Shown piece by piece: positions 17,727 through 26,332 of a stretch of DNA of 64,000 nucleotides. Both the position numbers and the translations under genes were made by a program. The first letter of the stretch is position 1, and every line of letters starts with the position of its first letter. Origin of the DNA: RGIG4140 sp045655105 (GTDB lineage: Bacteria > Pseudomonadota > Alphaproteobacteria > CAAHEQ01 > UBA3637); the NCBI GenBank assembly GCA_045655105.1, contig JAZOOQ010000059.1:14022-78021 (forward strand), read 5' to 3'. The notes below the pieces were generated by a model. That model was not told the origin of the DNA, did no database searches, and was given only the letters and a program-made list of their open reading frames with translations.

Positions 17727-18609
17727 GATTATTAATTTTGATGAATCAGATTCAGTGATGCAACGGATTTTGCCTGTTAAAGGGTTGTTTTTTGTTGCAA
17801 CGCCTGAAGAACATTCTTATTTAAGAGAGCGCCCGTCCATGGCAGATTATGCGGGAGGTTCAGCAGCCAATACCATTCGAAATATGGCTTTATTAGGTTT
17901 GAAGGCGGGATTTATTGGAAAGGCTGGTTGTGACAAAGAGGGGGATTTTTTTGAAAAAAGCCTCAAAGATTATGGCGTTTATTCGTATTTAATTCAAACA
18001 CCTGAAGATAAAACAGGATGTAGTGTTGTGATGGTTCATTCGGATAAAGATCGAACACAATGTGCGCGGCCTTGTGCAGCTAATTTGTTATCTTCAAGTG
18101 AAATTAGTGATGAACTGCTTAGTCAAACAAAATCAATTCTAACAGAAGGGTATATGTTAAATCGTCGTCCAGAATTGGTTGAAGAGGCGATTTTAAGAGC
18201 AAAGTTTCATGGTGTAAAAGTTTATTTAACTTTATCAGATGTTCATTGTGTTCAAAACAAAAAGGATTTGATTTTAAAGTTATTGCCTCAAATGGATATT
18301 TTATTTGGTAATGAATATGAATTTGATGCATTAGGTGTTTCTCAACAAGAGTTAAAGCAAACCTTATGTGTTAAAACATGTGGGTCAAAAGGGGTTGAAC
18401 TATTTGATAAAAATGAAAAATATTTTGTTGAAGCTCCTCTTTTAGAAAGCATTCAAAATACAAACGGAGCAGGGGATGGTTTTGCTGCTGGTTTTTTGAT
18501 TGGGTGCCATCAAAATTTAGGTTTAAAAGAGTGTGCTTTAAAGGGGCATTTTGTAGCTCAAGAAGTTTTAAAAACAAATTTAAGTTACCTGCCTTTAGAT
18601 TTTATTTAA
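17686..18609 (+). CDS. PfkB-family carbohydrate/adenosine kinase
   Basis: A 307-residue ribokinase-fold enzyme. The N-terminal substrate region DILGIGDAIVD and the GGSAANTIRNMALLG motif are of the adenosine-kinase-like PfkB type. The C-terminal NTNGAGDGFAAGFLIG holds the catalytic Asp and anion hole (GAGD). It phosphorylates a nucleoside or sugar with ATP; adenosine is plausible given the upstream phosphoribosyltransferase, but the substrate is inferred. It starts inside the HAD gene with GGGAG before the ATG, so the two are translationally coupled. Confidence 0.85.
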   Translation: MLDILGIGDAIVDKIINFDESDSVMQRILPVKGLFFVATPEEHSYLRERPSMADYAGGSAANTIRNMALLGLKAGFIGKAGCDKEGDFFEKSLKDYGVYSYLIQTPEDKTGCSVVMVHSDKDRTQCARPCAANLLSSSEISDELLSQTKSILTEGYMLNRRPELVEEAILRAKFHGVKVYLTLSDVHCVQNKKDLILKLLPQMDILFGNEYEFDALGVSQQELKQTLCVKTCGSKGVELFDKNEKYFVEAPLLESIQNTNGAGDGFAAGFLIGCHQNLGLKECALKGHFVAQEVLKTNLSYLPLDFI

Positions 18610-18756
18610 AAAGGCTTAAAAATCGCCAGTTTTTTTCTTAAAATTCGCAAAAAAAGCTTTTCTTTTTTTGAAAAAAAAGCTAAAGTAATAAAGATTGTTT
18701 TTTAGCATAAAAACACTTGATTTAAGAGTAACGAAAAGTAAAGAAAGGAATTTAAA

Positions 18757-19227
18757 ATGGCAGGTAGCATTAATAAAGTTACATTAGTTGGCAATTTGGG
18801 TCGCGACCCTGAAATCAGACATTCAACAGCAGGTCAAAAAATTGCTCACTTATCTGTAGCCACAAGTGAAACATGGAAAGATAAATCCGGTGAAAGACAA
18901 GAAAGAACCGAATGGCACCGTGTTGTCATTTTTAATGCAAATTTGGCCGATTTTGCAGAACGCTTTTTGAAAAAAGGTTCAAAAGTTTATGTGGAAGGTG
19001 CGCTTCAAACAAGAAGATACACGGATCAAAGCGGTCAAGAAAGATTTACAACTGAAGTTGTTTTGGGCGCTTTCCGTGGAGAATTAGTGATGTTAGATGC
19101 AAGAGGCGAAGGTATGAGCAGTGGTGCTTCAACAATGTCTTCTGATGCAAATAATTCATCATCAGGTTGGGATGCAACAGGTCTTGGTTCCTCAAGCGAT
19201 TCTTTTGATGACGAAATCCCATTTTAG
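18757..19227 (+). CDS. ssb: Single-stranded DNA-binding protein
   Basis: Binds single-stranded DNA in replication, repair and recombination. The OB fold begins with INKVTLVGNLGRDPEIR and includes the ERTEWHRVV strand. A Ser/Gly-rich linker leads to the acidic tip DDEIPF, which recruits partner proteins. Its 156 residues are normal, and AAAGGAA precedes the ATG. gyrA starts 37 bases downstream, so both may share a transcript. Confidence 0.96.
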   Translation: MAGSINKVTLVGNLGRDPEIRHSTAGQKIAHLSVATSETWKDKSGERQERTEWHRVVIFNANLADFAERFLKKGSKVYVEGALQTRRYTDQSGQERFTTEVVLGAFRGELVMLDARGEGMSSGASTMSSDANNSSSGWDATGLGSSSDSFDDEIPF

Positions 19228-19264
19228 TTAGATGATATTTTAACGAAAAAGAGAGAAAATATAC

Positions 19265-22075
19265 ATGAATGAAACATCAATAAGTTCAATGGTGGTTGAC
19301 ACGGTTACCGCTCCAATTGAAGAGGAAATGCGCAAATCTTATTTAGATTATGCTATGAGCGTTATTGTTTCTCGTGCCCTTCCAGATGTTCGCGATGGGT
19401 TAAAGCCTGTTCATCGCCGGATTTTGTTTTCAATGCATGAAAACGGATATGATTACAATAAGCCGTTCAGAAAATCCGCTCGTATCGTTGGGGACGTGAT
19501 GGGTAAATATCACCCTCATGGGGATAGTTCTATTTACGAAGCTATGGTTCGTATGGCTCAAACATTTTCAATGCGTGTTCCACTTGTGGGTTCTCAAGGT
19601 AACTTTGGGTCTATGGATGGGGATAAAGCTGCTGCTATGCGTTATACAGAAGCGCGTTTAGCTCAAACAGCTCATTGTTTGTTAGAAGATATTGATAAAG
19701 ACACGGTTGATTTTAGACCAAACTATGATGAAACATGTCAAGAACCAGAAGTTTTGCCTGCTAGATTTCCAAACCTTTTAGTTAATGGTTCTGGTGGTAT
19801 TGCTGTTGGTATGGCAACAAATATCCCGCCACATAACCCAGGTGAAGTTATTTCAGCTGCGATTGCTATGATTGATAATCCAGAAATCACAATTGATGAA
19901 TTGATGGATTATGTGCCTGCACCTGATTTTCCGACAGGTGGTTTAATTTTGGGCAGAGGTGGTGCAAGATCAGCCTATACAACGGGACGTGGTTCTGTGA
20001 TTATGCGTGGAAGAACCTCAATTGAAGAAATTAAAAAAGACCGTATGGCCATTATTGTAACCGAAGTTCCATATCAGGTGAACAAAGCCGAGATGATTAT
20101 CCGCATTGCTCAGCTGGTTAAAGATAAGGTTATTGAAGGTATTTCTGATTTAAGGGATGAATCTGACCGCCAAGGTGTTCGTGTTGTTATTGAACTTAAA
20201 AAGGATGCTCATCCAGATGTTGTGTTGAACCAATTGTTCAAATATACATCTCTTCAAACCAGCTTTAGCATGAATATGTTGGCCTTGAATAATGGTCGTC
20301 CAGAATTGATGAATTTAAAGCAAATTTTAGATGCCTTTATCAAGTTCCGTGAAGAAGTTGTTCGCCGCAGAACGGTTTATGAATTGAACAAAGCCCGCGA
20401 TAGAGCGCATGTTTTGGTTGGTTTAGCTATTGCTGTTGCAAATCTTGATAACGTGATCGAAATGATTAAAAGTGCTCCAGATCCACAGGTTGCTAAACAA
20501 CGCTTGATGTCAACAAAGTGGGATGCTGCTGATGTGGCTGCTTTAATTGATTTGATTGATGAACCAGATAGAAAAGTTGTTGAAGGCACCTATATGCTTT
20601 CAGAAGCTCAAGCCAAAGCAATTTTGGACTTGAAGCTGAACCGTTTGACAGGTTTAGAACGCGATAAAATCCATTCTGAAGTTGGCGAATTGGCTGCTTT
20701 AATTAAAGGATTTTTATCAACACTTGCTTCTCGTGAAAAGATTTATGCGATTATCAGAGAAGAATTAGAAGTTGTGAAAGCTCAAGTTTCTTCTGAACGG
20801 TTAACAACAATTGATAATGCTGAATTTGAACAAGATATGGAAGATTTAATTCCAAGAGAAACAATGGTTGTTACAGTTTCAAACAACGGATATATTAAAC
20901 GTGTTCCTTTATCAACATATCGCGCACAAAACCGCGGTGGAAAAGGGCGTTCTGGTATGTCAACAAGAGAAGAAGATCAAGTTTCTCAATTGTTTGTGGC
21001 TTGCACACATAGTCCACTTTTATTCTTCTCTAGCCGTGGGATTGTGTATAAAATCAAAACATATAGATTGCCAGAAGGATCTCCACAATCGCTTGGTAAA
21101 GCATTGATTAACCTTTTGCCATTACAACAAGGTGAAACAATTTCAACGATTTTAACATTGCCAGAATCTCAAGAAGAATGCGGTGATCAAACAGTGATGT
21201 TTGCAACGGCATCTGGTGGCGTTAGACGTAACAGATTAACAGATTTCTATAACGTTCAATCTAATGGTAAAATTGCCATGAAGCTTGATGAAGGGGATAA
21301 ACTCATTGGTGTTGAAATCTGTAATGATTCTGATGACGTTTTATTGGCCGCTGCTGGTGGTAAATGCGTGCGTTTCCCTGTAACAGATGTGCGCGTATTT
21401 GAATCAAGAGCTTCAACAGGGGTTCGTGGGATGAAATTGCCAGAAGGTGAAAGCGTTATTTCCATGTCAATTGTTAAACACGCAAAAGCCGATATTGAAA
21501 AACGCGATGCCTATTTGAAAGAAGCTGCCGCTAGAAGACGGGCTTTAGGTGAAACAGATGAAGTTGAAACCGTTGAAACAGAAACAACAACGAATGCAAC
21601 ATTAACACCTGAAGAATTTGAAAAAATGGCTGCTGATGAAGAATTTATCTTAACAATCACGGATAAAGGTTTTGGTAAACGCACAAGTGCTTATGAATAT
21701 CGCATTACAGCGCGTGGTACCTCTGGTGTAACAAACATTAAGATGGATGATCGTCGTAAAGCTGATGTTGTTGCCACAATGCCAGTGCCAGATGATGCTC
21801 ACTTGATGATGGTGACAGATGGTGGTAAACTTATTCGTATGCGTATCAGTGATATTAAAATTGCAGGGCGTAGTACAATGGGTGTTATCTTGTTCCGTTT
21901 GGATAAAGATGAAAAAGTTGTGTCTGCAACATGCATTACTGATGTGGAAGAAGAGGTTGAAGAAACAGAAGAAACGCCAGTTTTAACTGAGACACCTTCA
22001 TCTGAAACAGTTTTGCAAGATGAGGAAGAAACAATCATTGAAACTGTTGAAGCATCAACAGATGAAATAGAATAA
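19265..22075 (+). CDS. gyrA: DNA gyrase subunit A
   Basis: The DNA-cleaving subunit of gyrase, which introduces negative supercoils. It has the active-site Tyr in AAAMRYTEARL, the quinolone-region sequence HPHGDSSIYEAM with the usual Ser and acidic residue (wild-type pattern), and a C-terminal beta-pinwheel with the GyrA box QNRGGKG, which distinguishes it from ParC. It is 936 residues long, slightly above average because of a charged insert near 755-775 and an acidic tail. A terminator follows the stop. Confidence 0.97.
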   Translation: MNETSISSMVVDTVTAPIEEEMRKSYLDYAMSVIVSRALPDVRDGLKPVHRRILFSMHENGYDYNKPFRKSARIVGDVMGKYHPHGDSSIYEAMVRMAQTFSMRVPLVGSQGNFGSMDGDKAAAMRYTEARLAQTAHCLLEDIDKDTVDFRPNYDETCQEPEVLPARFPNLLVNGSGGIAVGMATNIPPHNPGEVISAAIAMIDNPEITIDELMDYVPAPDFPTGGLILGRGGARSAYTTGRGSVIMRGRTSIEEIKKDRMAIIVTEVPYQVNKAEMIIRIAQLVKDKVIEGISDLRDESDRQGVRVVIELKKDAHPDVVLNQLFKYTSLQTSFSMNMLALNNGRPELMNLKQILDAFIKFREEVVRRRTVYELNKARDRAHVLVGLAIAVANLDNVIEMIKSAPDPQVAKQRLMSTKWDAADVAALIDLIDEPDRKVVEGTYMLSEAQAKAILDLKLNRLTGLERDKIHSEVGELAALIKGFLSTLASREKIYAIIREELEVVKAQVSSERLTTIDNAEFEQDMEDLIPRETMVVTVSNNGYIKRVPLSTYRAQNRGGKGRSGMSTREEDQVSQLFVACTHSPLLFFSSRGIVYKIKTYRLPEGSPQSLGKALINLLPLQQGETISTILTLPESQEECGDQTVMFATASGGVRRNRLTDFYNVQSNGKIAMKLDEGDKLIGVEICNDSDDVLLAAAGGKCVRFPVTDVRVFESRASTGVRGMKLPEGESVISMSIVKHAKADIEKRDAYLKEAAARRRALGETDEVETVETETTTNATLTPEEFEKMAADEEFILTITDKGFGKRTSAYEYRITARGTSGVTNIKMDDRRKADVVATMPVPDDAHLMMVTDGGKLIRMRISDIKIAGRSTMGVILFRLDKDEKVVSATCITDVEEEVEETEETPVLTETPSSETVLQDEEETIIETVEASTDEIE

Positions 22076-22095
22076 GATGTTTTATTCTTTAAATG

Positions 22096-22124
22096 AAAAA
22101 GCGCCTGAAATCAGGCGCTTTTTT
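22096..22124 (+). terminator. Intrinsic terminator after gyrA
   Basis: A ten-base-pair, GC-rich stem (22099-22108 with 22111-22120) with a two-base loop is followed by a T run. A stretch of A on the left may let it also work on the minus strand. Confidence 0.93.
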
Positions 22125-22274
22125 ATAATTTCTAATGATGAATTTCATGAAGAACAAGGGAGTTTTATCAGCTTTGAAATAAAAACGATATAAAAAACTA
22201 AAAAGAGTCGTTAATTGTTATCTTAAAAAAAAGTGATAATTTATTTTTTTTGTGTTTTAAAGTTTATTTTTTAT

Positions 22275-22305
22275 AAAAAAGGAGGGTTTTAATCCTCCTT
22301 TTTTT
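22275..22305 (-). terminator. Intrinsic terminator at the glk 3' end
   Basis: A GGAGG/CCTCC stem flanked by A on the left and T on the right lies just beyond the glk stop, so it can serve glk on the minus strand and also works on the plus strand. The 150 bases between this and the gyrA terminator hold no feature that I can see. Confidence 0.85.
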
Positions 22306-22307
22306 AT

Positions 22308-23531
22308 TTATTTTTGCAAAGATTGATTTCTTTTTTGTATATTTTTAATTGGAAGATTTTGCGTTGCAATTTTATATTTTTCAACTGCAGTCATCACCCG
22401 TTTCATTTGAGGTAATACATGTGGGCATTCGGCTTCAATTAACGCATAAACCGTTGCTAAAGATTGCATTAAATTTGTGTTTGTTCGTTTTTTTGTTTCT
22501 TCTAAAGTGTTTTCTTGAATGAGTCTTTGAGCACGAACAATTGCGCCTTTTTCAGCCATTTCGCGATATAAGGAAACAGAAAAACGAAGGTTTTTCATGG
22601 CATCTGTCATCCCCGCGCGTGTTTCAAGTTGTTGTTTAAAATATTTTGATTGTTCAAATCTGCCTTGCACCCAAGAACTAGCGAATAATCCACCGCAATA
22701 AAAAATATTATCTGTTTTTACTGTTGAAGCAATTGAGCCTGTATGCGCACCAAGATAAGCAAAAACAATATCAAATGTTTTAAGTGCAATTGGATCCCCA
22801 GATTCGGCTAATTTTTCAATATTAAAGGCGCAAATTAAGTTATTTGAATCAGGTGGAATAACGCCATCTTTTAAAGCATGGTAAACATTGCGAATGCCTG
22901 TTCCAGAAATGATATGTTCAACAACAATTCCCTTGCCGTTTGTTTGATATCTTTCTTTTAAGGCCTTTATAACTTTATCTCTTAACTCATTGTCTTTATT
23001 TCCAAAATCAATATAAGGTAAAGAACTGTGACCTGATTCAGAGGTATATATCATTTGATTTTTTTCACCGTTTTTCATTAATAAACAAGTGCCACATCCT
23101 GTGCCAAGACCTAAAACAACAATTTTTTCTTTTGTTAAATCTGCTACTTGTTGTTGGCCAAATAAGGTGCGATATTGATGTTTTTCTAATCCAGCAATGG
23201 CCCAACCTTGAAGCGCAAAGTCATTATCAAGGCTCACTTTTTTAAATTGTGGCATTTTTGCTTTTAATTTTGGAACACTTACGCGCCATGGCGTGTTGCT
23301 GGTTAACACTTCATTGGTTTCTTCATCAATATTGCCAGCAGCCCCAATCACACAAAGAGTCGGTTTTTTATTTGTTTCAGTAAGATATGTTTCAACCGCT
23401 TCTTCAAATGATTTAAATTTGGAAACTAAATATTTTTTATCAAAATTTGCTTTTTCATCCCCTTGTGTATAGGTGCCAAAACGAACATTAGTGCCGCCGA
23501 CATCGGCAAGCAAAACAGTTTCTTTATGCAT
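22308..23531 (-). CDS. glk: Glucokinase with C-terminal extension
   Basis: Phosphorylates glucose with ATP, feeding glycolysis. LLADVGGTNVRFGTY is the phosphate loop, DNDFALQGWA carries the catalytic Asp, VVLGLGTGCGTCLL is the adenosine region and SESGHSSLP is the conserved Glu/His loop of the Glk family. At 407 residues it is about 80 longer than typical Glk; the extra part is C-terminal (from about 330), helical and unrecognised. GGAGG precedes the ATG, and a promoter lies just upstream. It appears to be transcribed alone. Confidence 0.88.
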   Translation of the reverse strand: MHKETVLLADVGGTNVRFGTYTQGDEKANFDKKYLVSKFKSFEEAVETYLTETNKKPTLCVIGAAGNIDEETNEVLTSNTPWRVSVPKLKAKMPQFKKVSLDNDFALQGWAIAGLEKHQYRTLFGQQQVADLTKEKIVVLGLGTGCGTCLLMKNGEKNQMIYTSESGHSSLPYIDFGNKDNELRDKVIKALKERYQTNGKGIVVEHIISGTGIRNVYHALKDGVIPPDSNNLICAFNIEKLAESGDPIALKTFDIVFAYLGAHTGSIASTVKTDNIFYCGGLFASSWVQGRFEQSKYFKQQLETRAGMTDAMKNLRFSVSLYREMAEKGAIVRAQRLIQENTLEETKKRTNTNLMQSLATVYALIEAECPHVLPQMKRVMTAVEKYKIATQNLPIKNIQKRNQSLQK

Positions 23532-23558
23532 GCTCTTCCTCCACTATAAATTCAAGGA

Positions 23559-23588
23559 ATAGTAACATACTCTTGAACGCGTTGTCAA
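23559..23588 (-). promoter_or_regulatory. Promoter for glk
   Basis: On the minus strand: TTGACA (23588-23583), an 18-base spacer and TACTAT (23564-23559) preceded by the extended -10 TGT. It lies about 28 bases before the glk ATG. Confidence 0.75.
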
Positions 23589-23629
23589 CTTTTAAGAAAA
23601 TAAAATTTATTAGTGGATATGAAGAAACT

Positions 23630-24229
23630 TTATCCCATGTTTTGGTTATTTATACGAGAAGAAATCATTTGAATTTCTTGATTTGAAATACCTAAATCTT
23701 TTGCGCTTAAATTAATTACTTGCCCATGATCTCTTAAATATCCAGAGGCGTTTGTTTGTTCTCTTGTTTGAAGGACAACAGAACGTATTTGAGCGATTTT
23801 TTCGGCGCTAAAGCCCATGTTTTCCAAATCTTTTGCTGTAACATTTTTAAATAATTCTTCATGTTCTTGATCATAAGCTGCTAAAGCTTCTTTAGACATT
23901 CCGCCCATCCAAGTTGGCATATGTCTTTCCCACCAATTGGGTTTATCTGATTTGCTGGTTTTAGAAGATTCATGGGTGGTGTTTGTTTGATTGCTTGAGC
24001 TATTTTTGTTTCCAAAAAGTCTTTGCCAGAAAGATGGTCTATTTGCTTGAGCAGCTCTTTCTGCCGCTTCAAAAGCTTGGCGTTCTTGAGGGTTATCTAA
24101 ATCATAAGCTCTTTGAAAATAAGGGTTCTCATGCGTGTTTGAACCAGCAGAAATTTGTTGATCAGAATCCGCCTCTAATAATTCAGGTGGAATATCACCA
24201 TTTTGAACATCATATCGATTATTGCTCAT
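23630..24229 (-). CDS. Hypothetical protein with a repeated AKDL motif, 199 aa
   Basis: I do not recognise this protein. It is soluble, with no signal peptide. The N-terminal half is Asn/Glu/Ser-rich and probably disordered, with two short aromatic patches (SFWQRLFGNK and WWERHMPTWMGG). The C-terminal part holds a motif twice, TAKDLENMGFSAEKIAQIRS and LSAKDLGISNQEIQMISS, which look like short helix pairs. It has AGGAGG before the ATG and its own strong promoter, so it is probably well expressed. No partner genes are evident; glk downstream has its own promoter. Confidence 0.7.
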   Translation of the reverse strand: MSNNRYDVQNGDIPPELLEADSDQQISAGSNTHENPYFQRAYDLDNPQERQAFEAAERAAQANRPSFWQRLFGNKNSSSNQTNTTHESSKTSKSDKPNWWERHMPTWMGGMSKEALAAYDQEHEELFKNVTAKDLENMGFSAEKIAQIRSVVLQTREQTNASGYLRDHGQVINLSAKDLGISNQEIQMISSRINNQNMG

Positions 24230-24258
24230 TTGTGCCTCCTTTTTTTTGTGATTTTACC

Positions 24259-24287
24259 ATTATATCATATTTGCTTTAAAATTTCAA
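24259..24287 (-). promoter_or_regulatory. Strong promoter for the AKDL-motif protein
   Basis: On the minus strand: TTGAAA (24287-24282), a 17-base spacer and a perfect TATAAT (24264-24259) with an extended TGA. The -35 side lies inside the 3' end of pagP. Confidence 0.85.
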
Positions 24288-24824
24288 GCGGATCCAAGTG
24301 AATAAGACGTTGCCATTATTTTTTCCACCTGGGATATAAGTGTTTTCAACAATAAGGCGTTTATATTCAAATCCAAAAAGGGGAAGGGGAGCTGGAAAGG
24401 GAATATAATTATATTCTTCGCGTGCTGTAACTCCTAAAATGCCACCAGCAAGAAGATAAAAATCTTTTTTCTTATTCATGGCCCAGCGCTTTGAAAAAGA
24501 ATAGCCTAAAAAAGGTTCGGTTTTGTTATGTGAATCTTGAAATTTTAAGATGAAAAGAGAATGCCTGTTTTCTTTTGAATCAATATAATCTTTGCTAAAT
24601 CCAATTCCCCATGGGCGTTCATTATATGAATCAATTTTTTCTTTATCGTATGTTAAGCGATTATGCCATGTGTTTACAGGAATGATAAGAGAATAATCTT
24701 TTGATTTTAATATGTTACAAATGCCTTTTTTAGCAATACTTAAATAAGATTGCTTGTTGTTTGTTTCAGAAAAAGATGTTATTGGTAACAAAAATAAAGC
24801 TAAAATTAAGATGATTTTTTTCAT
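24276..24824 (-). CDS. pagP: Lipid A palmitoyltransferase PagP
   Basis: An outer-membrane beta-barrel enzyme that moves palmitate from phospholipid to lipid A, which reduces host recognition and peptide sensitivity. The 182-residue protein has a signal peptide (about 1-19, ending TSFS). NTWHNR carries the catalytic His54, followed by SYNERPWGIGF, and FQDSHNK carries Asp97 and Ser98. The His-to-Asp spacing (43) equals that of the E. coli enzyme (His33 to Asp76). The C-terminal half keeps GVTAREEYNYIPFPAPLPL, TYIPGG and NNGNVLF. The start MKKIILIL is chosen because AGAAGG lies six bases upstream. It follows the exonuclease III gene on the same strand. Confidence 0.93.
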   Translation of the reverse strand: MKKIILILALFLLPITSFSETNNKQSYLSIAKKGICNILKSKDYSLIIPVNTWHNRLTYDKEKIDSYNERPWGIGFSKDYIDSKENRHSLFILKFQDSHNKTEPFLGYSFSKRWAMNKKKDFYLLAGGILGVTAREEYNYIPFPAPLPLFGFEYKRLIVENTYIPGGKNNGNVLFTWIRLKF

Positions 24825-24867
24825 TTTTTCCTTCTGATTTTTTAGATAATCATTTAAATTTTTCAAG

Positions 24868-25653
24868 TTATTTTAAATAGCAAAAAACGGGAACATGATC
24901 AGATGGTTTTTCTAATCCACGATATTCTTTTAAAATGCCGCTGGCTTGAATTCGTTTTTCTTTTTCTTGAGGAATAAAAATATGGTCTAAAAGCATTCCT
25001 AAATTTTTAAACCAACATCCCCCTTGAAAATCCCAAAAGGAATAAGTGTAAGGCGTTGGATTAAATAATCTTATAGCATTTATAAGCCCTTGTTTTTGCA
25101 TATTGTTAAATTCATTTCTGACTTCAAAAACCATTAAGGCGTTTTGGCGGTAAAGTTCTGGATTATAAACATCAGAATCTTTTTCAATAACGTTAAAATC
25201 ACCACCAATAATGAAAAAAGTTTTTTCTTTTTGTAAGGTTTCTAAATGTTGATTTAAAGCTTTCATCCATTTGATTTTATAGCGCAATCTTTCATTATTG
25301 AAAGGATCTTTTTCAGGAGGGTTTCCATTTGGAACATAAACCGAAATAAAATGAATATTATTCAACATGCATTCAATAAAACGGGCAGGGGGTGTTTCAT
25401 CTTCAAGAGTTGGCAGATCGGTGTATTTTATTTCTAATTCTTTTTTGGAAAGAATAGCAACGCCATTAAATCCTTTTTCTCCGCGGATATAAGAGTGATA
25501 TCCTAATGAAGAAATTTCTTCAAACGGAAAAGTTTCATGAGTTGCTTTAATTTCTTGAAGCAAAACAATATCAGGGTTTTCCTCGGTTAAAAGCTTTTTT
25601 AAAAGTGGTAAACGTGCTCTAACAGAAGCAACGTTCCAAGAAATAATTTGCAT
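24868..25653 (-). CDS. xthA: Exodeoxyribonuclease III (AP endonuclease)
   Basis: Repairs abasic sites and trims 3' ends in base-excision repair. Endonuclease/exonuclease/phosphatase motifs are present: ISWNVASVRAR, LLQEIKA with the metal-binding Glu, YVPNGNP, GGDFNV with the catalytic Asp and Asn, and the closing LLDHIF and PSDHVPVF with the catalytic His. Its 261 residues are typical. AAGGAA precedes the ATG. It is divergent from the metalloprotease-like gene over a gap of only 31 bases and is the likely start of a unit with pagP. Confidence 0.94.
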   Translation of the reverse strand: MQIISWNVASVRARLPLLKKLLTEENPDIVLLQEIKATHETFPFEEISSLGYHSYIRGEKGFNGVAILSKKELEIKYTDLPTLEDETPPARFIECMLNNIHFISVYVPNGNPPEKDPFNNERLRYKIKWMKALNQHLETLQKEKTFFIIGGDFNVIEKDSDVYNPELYRQNALMVFEVRNEFNNMQKQGLINAIRLFNPTPYTYSFWDFQGGCWFKNLGMLLDHIFIPQEKEKRIQASGILKEYRGLEKPSDHVPVFCYLK

Positions 25654-25684
25654 TTTAAAATTCCTTTATGCTATATGTATATTT

Positions 25685-26332
25685 ATGAAAAAAATATGTA
25701 TTTTTTTAATATGCCTTTTATTTTCAATAAATGCAACAGCTGATTGTCCAAAACAAAAGGTTGAAATTCATTTCAAGTATAAACTTGGAAAGATTATTTA
25801 TAATTATTCTCTTTCTCGTTTTGAATTTGCAAAAAGGATTCCAAAATTCAGGCATAATCCTGCAAATGTTTTGGGGTTAACGGTTTCAAGATTGGATGTT
25901 TCTTTCCCAAAAGTTGAAGGGAAAGTTTTTCAACATAAAGGGAAATATTGCGTAGGAGTTACAAAAATTAATTTTGAAATTGGTTTTGATAAATTCAATG
26001 TTTATATTGACAAGAAATATGGTTATGGCACTTGTGAAAGACGTGTGATTAAAGAGCATGAAGATGAGCATGTTGCCATCTATAAAGAGGGGATGCGTTT
26101 TTTTGCGCCAGATATTAAAAAAGCCATTCGAAATGCCGTTAAAGAATTAAAACCTCAAGAGGTTAATTCTGAAGCAATGGGCCAGAGAATTTTTGAAGAA
26201 CAAGCAAAACAAGTTATCAATAAAGTGCAACCTTTATTAAATCACATTAATAAAAAATTAGAAGAAAAACAAGGAGCTCTTGATTCGCCAGAATCTTATG
26301 CTCGAAGCAATAAAAAGTGCCGAAATTGGTAA
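25685..26332 (+). CDS. Exported protein with HExxH motif, possible DUF922-type metalloprotease
   Basis: A 215-residue protein with a Sec signal peptide (residues 1-19, ending ATA) and four early Cys. RRVIKEHEDEHVAIYKEG contains a zincin-like HExxH at 125-129, in a context like the DUF922 family of putative secreted zinc proteases. Substrate and activity are unknown. No clear ribosome-binding site precedes the ATG (the upstream sequence is AT only), so it may be weakly translated or leaderless. It converges directly on the ZntB-like gene with no gap. Confidence 0.6.
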   Translation: MKKICIFLICLLFSINATADCPKQKVEIHFKYKLGKIIYNYSLSRFEFAKRIPKFRHNPANVLGLTVSRLDVSFPKVEGKVFQHKGKYCVGVTKINFEIGFDKFNVYIDKKYGYGTCERRVIKEHEDEHVAIYKEGMRFFAPDIKKAIRNAVKELKPQEVNSEAMGQRIFEEQAKQVINKVQPLLNHINKKLEEKQGALDSPESYARSNKKCRNW

